DNA of 64,000 nucleotides from Flavobacteriaceae bacterium (GTDB lineage Bacteria; Bacteroidota; Bacteroidia; Flavobacteriales; Flavobacteriaceae): NCBI GenBank assembly GCA_029248885.1, contig JAQWIL010000004.1, positions 1 to 64,000 of the forward strand, read 5' to 3'. Shown piece by piece: positions 33,877 to 43,311 of this stretch (position 1 is its first letter; each line of letters starts with the position of its first letter). The notes under the pieces were generated by a model. It saw only the letters and a program-made list of their open reading frames with translations, ran no database searches and was not told where the DNA came from. The position numbers and the translations under genes were made by a program.

Positions 33877-35325
33877 TTATAAGTCAGTAATCGGAATTCC
33901 GAAATACAGCTCCAAAATTTTGATTTTGAAAATAAAATCATATTTGGCGCGCAACCATGCAGATTGTGCAGATTCAAATTGCAGTTTGGCTTGGCTAAAT
34001 TCAAATGCAGTTGCTGCCCCTGCTTCAAAACGGCTTTGTGCATAGCTGTATGCTTTGTTTCGCGCATCCAAAGTTTTTTGTGCAGCTACATATGCTTGTT
34101 GAGCCCCTTTGCTATCGTTAAAAGCCTGATTGATGCTATTTTCCAAGTCCAAAACCTGTTGTTTGTACTGAAATTCTGAGCGCTCTACATTAATTTTTGA
34201 TCGCTCAATATTATTTTTCAATGAGAACCCATTGAGAATGGGAATGTTCAGGCTCAAGCCAAAATTATGACCATCATTGAGTTTCAATTGATCTTCAATT
34301 GGGAGTGCCGCAACGACTCTTTGGTTATAAATCGGGCGAACAACAGATTCCCCTGTAGATTCAACAACGCCAACCTCCACCAAATCAAATGTATTGGTTT
34401 GCTCCAAGCGATCGGCATACGAAATTCTCGAGCTATACGAATAAAAGCCCGATAAACTTGGTTTGCTAACCGATTTGGCAAGGCGTAAATCGGTTTTGGC
34501 GATGTCGATATTTGTCAGCGCCAATTTGATATCATTTCGATAATCAATTGCCTTGGCGACCAAATCTACTGGGCGTTGAACCAAGATTTCTTGACTCTCA
34601 ATTGAGAAGTCTTCATCAGCAATTTCAAAATTTTCATAGTCCTGAATCAGTAGTAGCTGCGCCAATGACAACTTTGCCATGGTGTATTGGTTTTGAGCGA
34701 CAACCAATTGCTGTTCTTGTGAAGCCAAAACGGCTTGCATTTCAAAAAGATCTCCCTCGGGTAAAACCCCTGCTTGCACTTGTTCTTGTGTGCGTTGGAG
34801 TTCGACTTTGGTGAGCTCGAGTTGTGCCTGTTCAATACCAACTGCTTCCCGACTAAATACCGCTTGCAGATATCCGTTGGCTACATACAAGGCCACATCT
34901 TCTTTCATGTCTTCAATTTGGTATTGACTAGCGAGTAGAGCTAGATTGGCACGAAGTAATTGAAGTACATTTTGACCGCCGCGATACAGGTCAACGCCAA
35001 CACTCACAGAGGCATTGGTAAATTGTGTGGTCACATCTTCCAAAAGCCCTGTCGTGATGTTTTGATTCAAACCGATATTCCAAGAATGGTTTGCTCCGAC
35101 ATTCACATTGGGTAAAAAGCCCCCAATCGCCTCGCTTTTTGCGGCTTGTGCATCGAGGGTGGACAGGTTGGCCTGACGAATTTGAATGTTGTTTTCAAGA
35201 GCGTGTAACACTGCGCTTTTGAGTGTCCACGGTTCCGTTTGTGCTTGTGTTGTCGCTGTACCCAAAACCAAAATGAAGAATGGGAAGGCGATCCGCAGAG
35301 ATGTTGTGATTAAATTACTCTTCAT
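33877..35325 (-). CDS. TolC family outer-membrane efflux protein
   Basis: 482 residues with a signal peptide (MKSNLITTSLRIAF...TTQAQ). Two long OEP repeats with coiled-coil helices and periodic Leu/Ala/Gln, including the repeated NIDIAKTDLRLAKS type helix and the C-terminal AATAFEFSQAKLQFESAQ segment. It forms the outer-membrane channel of the exporter encoded by the upstream genes. Its start overlaps the adaptor gene by 11 bases. Substrate unknown. Confidence 0.92.
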   Translation of the reverse strand: MKSNLITTSLRIAFPFFILVLGTATTQAQTEPWTLKSAVLHALENNIQIRQANLSTLDAQAAKSEAIGGFLPNVNVGANHSWNIGLNQNITTGLLEDVTTQFTNASVSVGVDLYRGGQNVLQLLRANLALLASQYQIEDMKEDVALYVANGYLQAVFSREAVGIEQAQLELTKVELQRTQEQVQAGVLPEGDLFEMQAVLASQEQQLVVAQNQYTMAKLSLAQLLLIQDYENFEIADEDFSIESQEILVQRPVDLVAKAIDYRNDIKLALTNIDIAKTDLRLAKSVSKPSLSGFYSYSSRISYADRLEQTNTFDLVEVGVVESTGESVVRPIYNQRVVAALPIEDQLKLNDGHNFGLSLNIPILNGFSLKNNIERSKINVERSEFQYKQQVLDLENSINQAFNDSKGAQQAYVAAQKTLDARNKAYSYAQSRFEAGAATAFEFSQAKLQFESAQSAWLRAKYDFIFKIKILELYFGIPITDL

Positions 35326-36436
35326 TTTCGTCTAGTTTGTCTGGTTCCTCCGTTTTGTTCCAAACCTTGATCAAATCACTTTCTTCAAGTCCTTCTACAA
35401 TTTCAACATGAATCCCATCAGATATCCCAAGGGTCAGATCTCGACGCTCAAACGTTTGCTCTGCTGTTTGTACCTCTACATAAGGCTCTTGTGTCTTGTT
35501 GTCAAATTGAAGTAATGCCTCCCGAATGGCAGGTACACTATCCTTTTGTTGTAGTACCAAAGATGCATTAGCACTATAGCCCGCTCTCACTGTAAAGTCG
35601 GCTGGTAAAAACACGTCAGCTTCGATTTTAAACTGCACCGTACCTTGTTCTTCACTTCCTTTTGGTGCAATAAATCGCAAGCTTGCTTCAAACTCTTGGT
35701 CGGGGACTGCACCCAAACTCACCTGCAGATTGCTACCTATGCGAATTTTGGCGACCTCGGACTCGTCCACCTGTCCTTCAAAAATCATTTTTCCAAGATC
35801 TGCGATTGATGCGATGGTTGTTCCCGCATTAAAACTGTTTGACTCAATGACTTGGTCTCCTTCCTCTACAGGAACTTCAAGTACGGTTCCTGAAACAGTC
35901 GCACGGATGTTGGTGTTGGCTGATCTGTTCCCACCCGTTGATCCTTCACGAATAATTTGCAAATCATTTTCCACATTAACCAACTCTTGCTTAGCTTGTT
36001 TATAGCTCAGTTCGGCTGCATTAAAATCACGTTCTGAAAGAATCCCCTTTTCATACAATTGCTGATTTCTAGCAAAATCTTTTTCCGCATTGACCACGAT
36101 AAGTTTGGCATTTTCAACTCGACCTTGTGCACTGTTTAGCGTTTGCTCGTTGGGAACAACTTTGACACGCGCCAAGAGGTCACCCGTATTGACGAGATCC
36201 CCTTCCTCAACGGCAATCATTTGAATAATCCCAGGAATTTGTGGTTTGATTTCAACCTCATCCTGCGGGATGATTTTGCCAGTTACCAAAGTCGTTTCCC
36301 GGATACTTGTCCGAAACAACGTCTCCGTTTCAAATACAGTTGATGGGGTTGCATTGGTTCTGATAAAATAAGCAGTGGCAAACAGGACTCCCCCGACGCC
36401 GATTGTGATAAGTAGATATTTCAAGTATTTATTCAT
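35315..36436 (-). CDS. HlyD/MacA-type periplasmic adaptor subunit
   Basis: 373 residues. N-terminal membrane anchor (YLLITIGVGGVLFATAYF), lipoyl-type half motif QIPGIIQMIAVEEGDLVNTGDLLARV (about 69-94), a coiled-coil hairpin (about 100-160) with KQAKQELVNVE, the second lipoyl half (VSGTVLEVPVEEGDQV) and beta-barrel domains. It connects the MacB-type permeases with TolC. The gap to the permease gene is 20 bases and it overlaps tolC by 11. Confidence 0.92.
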   Translation of the reverse strand: MNKYLKYLLITIGVGGVLFATAYFIRTNATPSTVFETETLFRTSIRETTLVTGKIIPQDEVEIKPQIPGIIQMIAVEEGDLVNTGDLLARVKVVPNEQTLNSAQGRVENAKLIVVNAEKDFARNQQLYEKGILSERDFNAAELSYKQAKQELVNVENDLQIIREGSTGGNRSANTNIRATVSGTVLEVPVEEGDQVIESNSFNAGTTIASIADLGKMIFEGQVDESEVAKIRIGSNLQVSLGAVPDQEFEASLRFIAPKGSEEQGTVQFKIEADVFLPADFTVRAGYSANASLVLQQKDSVPAIREALLQFDNKTQEPYVEVQTAEQTFERRDLTLGISDGIHVEIVEGLEESDLIKVWNKTEEPDKLDENEE

Positions 36437-36456
36437 TGTAATAGGTGTTATTATTG

Positions 36457-37725
36457 TTATTCTTCTCGTAGTGCATCAATTGGTTTAATACTCACTGCGC
36501 GTTGGGCAGGGATCAGGCCAATGAGTGTGCCCAGTGTAACCATTAAAATCAAAGCCGCAGCAATATAGGATAAAGGTACGGTCGGATTGGTGTATGGAAA
36601 TGTCGAACTGTCAGCTGTGAGCGCGTTGATGATCGCCAAAACAAACGATCCCAAAACAATGCCCATGACTCCAGCTGTTAAACTCAAAAACACAGACTCA
36701 AGTATGATTTGACTTCGCACCTCCTTTGGGGTTGCCCCCAAAGCCCTGCGAATGCCCAGCTCTTTAGTTCGCTCACGAACAGAAATTAATAGAATATTGC
36801 CAATCCCAATAATTCCAGCAAGTATGGTTGCAACGCCAACAATCAAGGACAATAGGTTCATGCCTTTTGAAAAGCCAATCACTCGATTAAAAATCTCGCC
36901 CAAGTTAAAAGACCCAAAAGCACGCTCATCATCTGGGTGTACATTGTATTTTGACCGCATCGCTGTCTTGACATCCTCTTCCACTGCAAGAATATCCGCA
37001 TCGTCGTAAGCAGCAAGCGCAAACCAACTCACCTCATCGCCAGTATTATACAACTTTCGGAAAGTGGTAAACGGAATAAATATGTCCGAATCACTCTCAA
37101 AACCACCTCCAGGGACATATTTATGCACGCCTACGACTTGGAAAAATACGTCGCTTATTCGAATATAGCCGCCTATGGGGTTTTCGTTATCTTCAAACAA
37201 TTCGGATTGTGTTCGTTCGCCAATCACACAAACTTTTCGCTCTTGGTCGATATCGGCTTGATTGATAAAGCGACCCCCGTCATAAATGAATTTTGTAGCG
37301 ATCTTCGTGAAAATCGGGTAATCCCCATAAATCGAATAATCCCCGCTTTTGTTGTTGCGAACGACACGTGGGGCAGCACTCCCAAAAATCCCTTTTGCAT
37401 TTCGCGGTGCGATATATTGAAGCTCAGGAATTCGGTTGTACATATACTGTGCATCTTCCATTTTGAGTTGTAGGTTTCGTCCCGTCTTAAATCCACCATA
37501 GGGCATGCTTGTACTTTGCGCCCACAAAAACATACTGTTGATCGCTACATTTTGAAATTGTCGGTCAAACCCATTGTCAAGACCCTTGGCAGCTCCAGAG
37601 AGGGTGATATAGATAAAAATGCCCCACAACACCCCAACAATGGTCACAATCGTTCGGAGGCGATTTTTTTGGATCGACCCAAAAATCTCCTGCCAGGTAT
37701 CTCGATCAAATAGAGTTTTAAACAT
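36457..37725 (-). CDS. MacB-like ABC transporter permease 2
   Basis: 422 residues. One N-terminal helix (RTIVTIVGVLWGIFIYITL), a large MacB periplasmic core domain (about 50-260), and three C-terminal FtsX-type helices with RERTKELGIRRALGATPKEV in the cytoplasmic loop. It shares its TAATG junction with permease 1, so the two are coupled and probably form a heterodimer with the ATPase at 38944. It works in the mechanotransmission-type tripartite pump with the adaptor and TolC. Confidence 0.92.
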   Translation of the reverse strand: MFKTLFDRDTWQEIFGSIQKNRLRTIVTIVGVLWGIFIYITLSGAAKGLDNGFDRQFQNVAINSMFLWAQSTSMPYGGFKTGRNLQLKMEDAQYMYNRIPELQYIAPRNAKGIFGSAAPRVVRNNKSGDYSIYGDYPIFTKIATKFIYDGGRFINQADIDQERKVCVIGERTQSELFEDNENPIGGYIRISDVFFQVVGVHKYVPGGGFESDSDIFIPFTTFRKLYNTGDEVSWFALAAYDDADILAVEEDVKTAMRSKYNVHPDDERAFGSFNLGEIFNRVIGFSKGMNLLSLIVGVATILAGIIGIGNILLISVRERTKELGIRRALGATPKEVRSQIILESVFLSLTAGVMGIVLGSFVLAIINALTADSSTFPYTNPTVPLSYIAAALILMVTLGTLIGLIPAQRAVSIKPIDALREE

Positions 37726-38954
37726 TATTCGTCTCTTAGGGCTACAATCGGTTTAATACGTGCTGCACGCTTGGCGGGAACATAGCCCGCAATGGCTCCA
37801 AAACCAATCAGTAAAAAAGTGGCAAAAATGGCTGTTCCAATATGTATTTGTGGATTGTATATAAAAAAATCTTCCAGTTTGTCACCAATCAATGCCAGTG
37901 TACCAACCCCAGCAAACAAACCCACATAACCAGCTACTGAAGTGATAAAAATGGACTCGTGTAAAATCATTCCGATAATCGATTTGGGTGTTGCACCTAT
38001 GGCCTTGCGTATCCCCAATTCTTTGGTACGTTCCCGAACAACATAGACCATGATATTGCTGATGCCAATGATGCCTGCAATTAGCGTTCCCATCCCAACA
38101 AAAGTTACGATATACTGCAATACACTGGCAAAGTCCTGATTCTGTTTGAGGTCGCTCGCTACATTTCGAACATAAATCCCCGCTGGGTCATCGGGATCGA
38201 TATGGTGTTTTCGTTTTAAAAACCTTTTGACATTCGCCTCGAGCTGTAATGCTCCTTGATATCCGATTTCAGGACGAAATGTCAACACAATCTGATCGAC
38301 TCGATCCGTCCCGCCTAACAATCTCTGCTGGGTCGTGTATGGGATATAGACCATCCTTTCCTCGTTATCTCCACCCTCGTCATAAAAAAGACCAACGACT
38401 TTGAAGGCAATGTCATTGATAATGACAAACTTTCCGAGTGGGTCTTCGGATTTAAATAAATCTTTTGCTACTAGGCGGCCAATCACCGCGTGCTTACTGT
38501 ATTGCTCAACATCGATTTCGTTGATATAACGACCCGCATAGACCAAGGATTTCTCAATGGCTCGATGCACAGGACCAACAGCACGTACCGTGTAAGAATT
38601 GCTCTCTGTAAGATAACTGACTTGCGAACCTCTAGAGATTCGCGGTGTAATCCCCTCAAGAAACAAACTGAAATCCGTCTCTAAATCTTTCAGATCATCG
38701 TTTTTAAATTCGATATTACGACGTGACTTAAACCCTTTATAGGGTTTGGTGGTTTGGGCTGGATAAATCCAAAGAGTATTAGTCGCATCGTCAAGAAAAA
38801 ATTCTTGAAATGCATTTTTCAGTCCATTTCCAAATCCGTAAAGTGTGACAAAGATGAAGATTCCCAAGGCAATCGTAAACCCAGAAAGAGCTGCTCTTAA
38901 TTTGTTTTTACGAAGGGTTTCGAAAACCTCTAGCCAGCGATCTCTATTCCACAT
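37725..38954 (-). CDS. MacB-like ABC transporter permease 1
   Basis: 409 residues from ATG 38954 (MWNRDRWLEVFETLRKNKL). The open frame extends upstream to 39086 but that region is the end of the ATPase gene read out of frame. It has a MacB core domain and FtsX helices, with RERTKELGIRKAIGATPKSI, the same loop as permease 2. Two permeases in one operon suggest a heterodimeric transporter. The start overlaps the ATPase gene by 11 bases. Confidence 0.9.
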   Translation of the reverse strand: MWNRDRWLEVFETLRKNKLRAALSGFTIALGIFIFVTLYGFGNGLKNAFQEFFLDDATNTLWIYPAQTTKPYKGFKSRRNIEFKNDDLKDLETDFSLFLEGITPRISRGSQVSYLTESNSYTVRAVGPVHRAIEKSLVYAGRYINEIDVEQYSKHAVIGRLVAKDLFKSEDPLGKFVIINDIAFKVVGLFYDEGGDNEERMVYIPYTTQQRLLGGTDRVDQIVLTFRPEIGYQGALQLEANVKRFLKRKHHIDPDDPAGIYVRNVASDLKQNQDFASVLQYIVTFVGMGTLIAGIIGISNIMVYVVRERTKELGIRKAIGATPKSIIGMILHESIFITSVAGYVGLFAGVGTLALIGDKLEDFFIYNPQIHIGTAIFATFLLIGFGAIAGYVPAKRAARIKPIVALRDE

Positions 38955-39648
38955 AATCTTTCGCTTTTTTCTGTTTGATTTTCTTGTCCTCAACAATAAC
39001 ACCATCTCGTAAATACACGATGCGTTTACACATATTGGCAATATCCGACTCGTGCGTAATGACCACAATCGTTTTCCCTTGGTCATTGATTTCTTGTAGT
39101 AATGCCATCAACTCATAAGATGTTTTGGTATCGAGGGCTCCTGTTGGTTCGTCCGCAAGTAGTACCATTGGTTCCGTCACAAGTGCACGAGCAATCGCAA
39201 CCCTTTGCTTTTCACCGCCGGACAATTCACTTGGAACATGGTGAGTCCGTTCTCCCAAGCCGACTTTGGTCAACTGCTCTTTAGCCTTTTTTTGGCGTTC
39301 TTTTCTGGGTAACCCTTGATAATACAGGGGGAGTGAAACGTTTTCGAGTGCCGTTTTATAAGAGATCAGATTGAATGACTGAAATACAAAGCCCAAAAAC
39401 TTATTGCGATACTGCGCTGCTTTGGTTTCGTTTAATTTCACAATTGGTGTATTGTCGAGAGTATAAGTACCAGAATCTGCCTCATCCAGGATTCCCAAAA
39501 TATTGAGCATTGTTGATTTTCCAGACCCTGAAGCACCCATAATCGCAACCAACTCACCTTCTGCAATCGACAAGTTGATACCCTTTAATACGTGTAATGG
39601 GTTTGTATTGAGATTATAAGACTTGTGAATATCGGTAAGGTGAATCAT
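38944..39648 (-). CDS. ABC transporter ATP-binding protein (MacB/LolD type)
   Basis: 234 residues. Walker A GASGSGKST (about 38-46), signature LSGGEKQRVAIARAL, Walker B LLADEPTGALD, and switch His in VVITHE. It powers the permease pair in 36457-38954. First gene of the exporter operon ATPase-permease-permease-adaptor-TolC. The C-terminus (EDKKIKQKKAKDYVE) is charged. An upstream -7 box is present. Confidence 0.95.
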   Translation of the reverse strand: MIHLTDIHKSYNLNTNPLHVLKGINLSIAEGELVAIMGASGSGKSTMLNILGILDEADSGTYTLDNTPIVKLNETKAAQYRNKFLGFVFQSFNLISYKTALENVSLPLYYQGLPRKERQKKAKEQLTKVGLGERTHHVPSELSGGEKQRVAIARALVTEPMVLLADEPTGALDTKTSYELMALLQEINDQGKTIVVITHESDIANMCKRIVYLRDGVIVEDKKIKQKKAKDYVE

Positions 39649-39680
39649 AAGTAGTTTGGTTTTATCAAATTTGGTCTTGA

Positions 39681-39688
39681 CAAATATA
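39681..39688 (-). promoter_or_regulatory. -7 box TATATTTG for the exporter operon
   Basis: An exact TAnnTTTG match on the minus strand, 32 bases upstream of the ATPase ATG. A TTTG about 25 bases further upstream is slightly far for a -33 element. The rest of 39649-39824 holds two short hairpins (AGTCTG/CAGACT and TGGT/ACCA inside CTAG/CTAG), possibly the terminator of the oxidase operon. Confidence 0.5.
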
Positions 39689-39824
39689 AAGCATTAAAAG
39701 GTAATATGTATAACAAAGTAGTGTTTTTTTGCGCTTATAGTCTGTAATCATTAAGTCTGGGGCCACAACAGACTTCCTTACGACTGCAAATTCTAGTTTG
39801 GTATAAACCAGCTAGACAAAGGTA

Positions 39825-40040
39825 TTATTTTTTGTAAAACTTACGATAAACAATAAATCCAATCGTACCGACGAGGAGATAGGGCATCATCATCAAATAA
39901 ACGATGCCATCGTTGAGTTGTTCGGCCATTTTTGCGTCTGCTCCAGATTCGAGTACGGCTCTACACATCGAACATTGCGCAGAGATGAGCTCACTTCCAA
40001 ACAACAAAGTACATATCAATAAGTATCTGAGCAATTTCAT
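39825..40040 (-). CDS. Small CxxC membrane protein of the oxidase operon
   Basis: 71 residues from ATG 40040 (MKLLRYLLICTLLFGSELISAQ signal-like start). The mature N-terminus carries CSMCRAVLESG, a CxxC that could bind metal or form a disulfide, and one C-terminal helix (IVYLMMMPYLLVGTIGFIVYR). It overlaps DUF420 by four bases (ATGA), so it is part of the oxidase accessory operon. A copper or assembly role is plausible from the context but not shown. The frame continues upstream to 40100 without conserved start signals. Confidence 0.7.
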   Translation of the reverse strand: MKLLRYLLICTLLFGSELISAQCSMCRAVLESGADAKMAEQLNDGIVYLMMMPYLLVGTIGFIVYRKFYKK

Positions 40041-40576
40041 GTGTAATAAGGGGAAATCATGAAATAAACAACCACTCCTGTAATGGTAACATACAGCCAA
40101 ATAGGGAAGGCAATCCGTGCGATTTTTTTATGAGCCACAAAATCTACCAATACCGTCTTTGAATACGCCACTAACACCAGGGGAATGAGTACAATTGACA
40201 AAATGATATGTGATATCAAAATTGTAAAATAAATGATTTTGGAGGTCTGGCTAGCCACAAATATCCCATCAACAATCCCATAAGGGGTTGGATCGGAGGT
40301 CATATGATAGGCGATATACATCACCAAAAATGCGAGGGAAAACAAAATGTTGACCTTCATCAAGCGTTCGTGCAACTTGCGCTTTCCTTGTTTGATTGCC
40401 ACCAATGCAATCAATAAAAAGATCGCCGTAAGAGCATTGATTCCGGCATAGATTGGTGGAAGTTGGTCGAGTGGTTCAACATTTGGGATTCGAACACGAA
40501 ACAAAATGGCAACCACAACAGGGATGGCAATTGAGGTTACCGTGATGAGTCGATTATAGAGTTTTTTCTTATTCAT
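40037..40576 (-). CDS. DUF420 domain-containing membrane protein
   Basis: 179 residues, about five membrane helices, with HERLMKVNILFSLAFLVMYIAYH and ILISHIILSIVLIPLVL, the conserved His-containing helices of DUF420 (CtaM-like in some bacteria). DUF420 proteins are linked to maturation of heme-copper oxidases. It overlaps the SCO gene by eight bases and the 71-residue gene by four. Confidence 0.87.
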   Translation of the reverse strand: MNKKKLYNRLITVTSIAIPVVVAILFRVRIPNVEPLDQLPPIYAGINALTAIFLLIALVAIKQGKRKLHERLMKVNILFSLAFLVMYIAYHMTSDPTPYGIVDGIFVASQTSKIIYFTILISHIILSIVLIPLVLVAYSKTVLVDFVAHKKIARIAFPIWLYVTITGVVVYFMISPYYT

Positions 40577-41270
40577 TTTCTAGCAATTTTGGGATGTCTT
40601 CCAATAGCATCTCTGTGCCTTGTTGGTCAGCACCTTCTTCATCGATGCCAAGATAGTAAACAATTGGATTACCAACACTATCGGTGCGGGACCGGATAAA
40701 TCCTTCTTGATCGACCAAAGCAAAATATCCTTGATGCTCAAAGCCTCCCGCCACATCGGGATTGATGCCTGCAAAAATGTTAAACCCACGATTTGCAAGG
40801 TCATAGATGTAACTTTGTTCACCAGTCAGAAAGTGCCAGTTTGGACTAAACACTTCATAGGCCTCGGCATAGGTTTTGAGCTGGGTAGGCGTGTCCGTTT
40901 TGGGATCAATTGTTATAGAAGCAATTCCAAAATCATCTCGATGGCCAAAAACCGCCTCTATTTTTTTCATATTGACATTCATTCGTGGACAAATCGTGGG
41001 GCAGCTTGTAAAAAAGAATTCAACGAGGTAAACTTTTCCAAAATAATCTTCATTGGAAATAAGCAAACTGTCTTGATTTGTCAGCACAAAATCAGGTACT
41101 TTTTTATTGTCCCCATTCAGATTGATATAGACCAATTCTTTTTTTGAGGTGCTCAAACGACTAGCAGATACCCAGTCCTGTTGTTGAATGCGATTGACAA
41201 TTTTGGGCACAAACAAGATCCCAAAAACCAAAAGAATAAAAGAAATACCGATGTATGCGTTCTTTCTCAC
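40569..41270 (-). CDS. SCO family copper-binding assembly protein
   Basis: 233 residues with an N-terminal membrane anchor (YIGISFILLVFGILFV). Copper ligands Cys90 and Cys94 lie in SCPTICP, and His179 in GFEHQGYF. SCO proteins insert copper into the CuA site of cytochrome oxidase subunit II and reside in the periplasm. It lies in the oxidase operon, three bases after the SCO-like gene at 41274. Confidence 0.92.
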   Translation of the reverse strand: MRKNAYIGISFILLVFGILFVPKIVNRIQQQDWVSASRLSTSKKELVYINLNGDNKKVPDFVLTNQDSLLISNEDYFGKVYLVEFFFTSCPTICPRMNVNMKKIEAVFGHRDDFGIASITIDPKTDTPTQLKTYAEAYEVFSPNWHFLTGEQSYIYDLANRGFNIFAGINPDVAGGFEHQGYFALVDQEGFIRSRTDSVGNPIVYYLGIDEEGADQQGTEMLLEDIPKLLENE

Positions 41271-41273
41271 GGC

Positions 41274-41897
41274 TTATATTTTTCGATCCGCGTTGTATTT
41301 TTTTAGGGCTAAACGATATTCCGCCAAAATGACTTTTACATCATCGACCATATTGTTGTGAATATCGGCAACAGATCGTGCGTCATACCCGACATTGTCG
41401 TTATCGTCCCGTCCTCTAAGAGCACCCTCTTTATCAATGATAAACACATAGGGCGATCCGTGCGTTTCATCCAACACCAAAGGGGTGTTGAGCCGATCGA
41501 AGACCAGTTGGATCTGAACAGGATCCAAGAAGACAAACTTCCATCCAGTGGTATCCACTTGCGTACTTCGGGACAACTCATCTACCAACTGTTGGCAACT
41601 TTCTTCTGTTCCTTTTGGCTGAACCATCAAAAACTGAAAGTCTTCAAATTCCTGAAATCGCTTATAGATTTTTTGGTTGAGATTGAGCGCATTTCCTTTT
41701 TGTTTAGACACATCCAATCCCAAAAATCCGACAATGGTAATGTTGTCTTTGAATTGCTCATCTGAAAACGCTGCAACATCAACAACCGTACTGGTGACCA
41801 CAGGGAGTTTTGCAAAATGATTAATGCCAGAGGCAAAGAAAAGATACACCACTAAAGGGAGTACAAACAACACGGTAAGTACGATGTACTTTTTCAC
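41274..41897 (-). CDS. Cysteine-poor SCO/thioredoxin-like membrane protein
   Basis: 207 residues from GTG 41897 (VKKYIVLTVLFVLPLVVYLFF); an ATG 30 bases upstream adds residues that overlap coxIV. One N-terminal helix anchors a domain with the thioredoxin-fold order (NITIVGFLGLD, FQFLMVQPKGTEESCQQLVDEL, GSPYVFIIDKEGALRGRDD) but no CxxxC motif. Such a protein is commonly next to SCO in Flavobacteriia. It may be a degenerate SCO partner. Function unknown. Confidence 0.72.
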   Translation of the reverse strand: MKKYIVLTVLFVLPLVVYLFFASGINHFAKLPVVTSTVVDVAAFSDEQFKDNITIVGFLGLDVSKQKGNALNLNQKIYKRFQEFEDFQFLMVQPKGTEESCQQLVDELSRSTQVDTTGWKFVFLDPVQIQLVFDRLNTPLVLDETHGSPYVFIIDKEGALRGRDDNDNVGYDARSVADIHNNMVDDVKVILAEYRLALKKYNADRKI

Positions 41898-41907
41898 GTG
41901 GTGAAGA

Positions 41908-42288
41908 TTAGAAATTCCAAGACACAAAACCGTCAGACATCACATTATAGATGTAATCGGCTTCAAGGAGAAGAATAAAAACCAGATAAGGTATCAAAAT
42001 AACCAATGGCAAAACAATCGAACTTGTAAAACTTCGACGTTCGTCGCGTAAGTGCATAAAGTCCCATGCGATATAGTATGCTTTGACGATTGTGAGAATG
42101 ATGAAAATCCAGTTGAGAAGTTTCATTCCCAAAAACGTATTCATCAAAATTTGTGGCTTAAAAATCCCAAGTGCAACCTCAACTATGGTGACGATGGATA
42201 AAAAAATCAAAACGCCCCATATTTTTTGAGTAACCGACTTAAAGGTTAAACGCCCGCGAAAAATTGATAGCTTGTGTTCTACTGCCAT
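41908..42288 (-). CDS. Cytochrome c oxidase subunit IV-type membrane protein
   Basis: 126 residues from ATG 42288. Three membrane helices (VLIFLSIVTIVEVALGIF, KLLNWIFIILTIVKAYYIAWDFMHLRDE, LPLVILIPYLVFILLL). The motif YYIAWDFMHLRDERR is the prokaryotic COX4 signature. It is the small subunit of the heme-copper oxidase. It lies two bases after the larger subunit III gene. Confidence 0.85.
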   Translation of the reverse strand: MAVEHKLSIFRGRLTFKSVTQKIWGVLIFLSIVTIVEVALGIFKPQILMNTFLGMKLLNWIFIILTIVKAYYIAWDFMHLRDERRSFTSSIVLPLVILIPYLVFILLLEADYIYNVMSDGFVSWNF

Positions 42289-42290
42289 GA

Positions 42291-43271
42291 TTATACCAAA
42301 TAAAAGAATGTGAATACAAAGACCCAAACGAGGTCAACAAAGTGCCAGTACAATCCGACCTTTTCCACCATTTCGTAGTGTCCGCGTTTTTCATATGTTC
42401 CAATCACAACGTTGAAGAAAATGATGAGATTGATCAGCACCCCTGTAAAAACGTGAAAGCCGTGAAAGCCAGTAATAAAGAAGAAGAAGTTGGCAAATAG
42501 CGGACTCCCATATTCATTTCGAATGAGGTTTGCCCCTTCAACCACATGTACGGCTTGAGTGATTTTGTTAATCGAATCCTCTCGATCCAATACGATTTTG
42601 TGCCCGTGGGCATCATTTTGTTGCGTTTTAATCAGCAGATTGTCATTGGCCAAAAATCCAGCTGTGACCTCTTCTACTGAATAGGTTGGCAGTGTGGATT
42701 CGGTGACATACCATACGCCGTTTTTGGCTTCATGTTGTGCTCGATCCGTAGGAATCGATGCCGCAAATGAATTCAGGTTGACGCGCTTGCCTGTTTCCGC
42801 ATTTACAAACTGTAAAATCTGCCCCCCACGCGTTTCGACAGCACCATACTGCCCGTTGATAAAGTTTTTCCATTCCCATGCTTGTGAGCCCAAAAAGATA
42901 GCACCCCCAACAATGGTAAGAAGCATATAAAACGCAACTTTATTTTTCTTCATATAGTGACCTGCATCAACCGCTAGTACCATCGTTACCGATGAAAAAA
43001 TTAAAATAAATGTCATCAAGGCTACATAATACATGGGTGCATCTACGCCATGTAAAAAAGGAAAGTGATTGAACACCTCATCCGCAATCGGCCAGGATTC
43101 GATATACTTAAAACGAGAAAAGCCATAGGCAGCAAGAAAGCCCGAAAAGGTAAGGGCGTCGGAAACGATGAAAAACCACATCATCATTTTTCCGTAGCTC
43201 GCATTTAGCGGTTTGTTACCGCCTCCCCAAATGTTTTCATTTTCTGATTGGTTTGTCAACGTTGCGTCCAT
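42291..43271 (-). CDS. Cytochrome c oxidase subunit III (long form with insert)
   Basis: 326 residues. Subunit III helices are FFIVSDALTFSGFLAAYGF and so on, ending in FHGFHVFTGVL and GLYWHFVDLVWVFVFTFFYL. About 100 residues (roughly 142-245), with NAETGKRVNLNSF and AHGHKIVLDRED, are inserted between two helices and should form a non-membrane loop domain. Subunit III lines the O2 path and stabilises subunit I. It is the second of two subunit III-type genes in the operon. Confidence 0.9.
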   Translation of the reverse strand: MDATLTNQSENENIWGGGNKPLNASYGKMMMWFFIVSDALTFSGFLAAYGFSRFKYIESWPIADEVFNHFPFLHGVDAPMYYVALMTFILIFSSVTMVLAVDAGHYMKKNKVAFYMLLTIVGGAIFLGSQAWEWKNFINGQYGAVETRGGQILQFVNAETGKRVNLNSFAASIPTDRAQHEAKNGVWYVTESTLPTYSVEEVTAGFLANDNLLIKTQQNDAHGHKIVLDREDSINKITQAVHVVEGANLIRNEYGSPLFANFFFFITGFHGFHVFTGVLINLIIFFNVVIGTYEKRGHYEMVEKVGLYWHFVDLVWVFVFTFFYLV

Positions 43272-43311
43272 AAGAATGCATTACTGTTTTGGTTGTACAA
43301 AAATACGTGAT

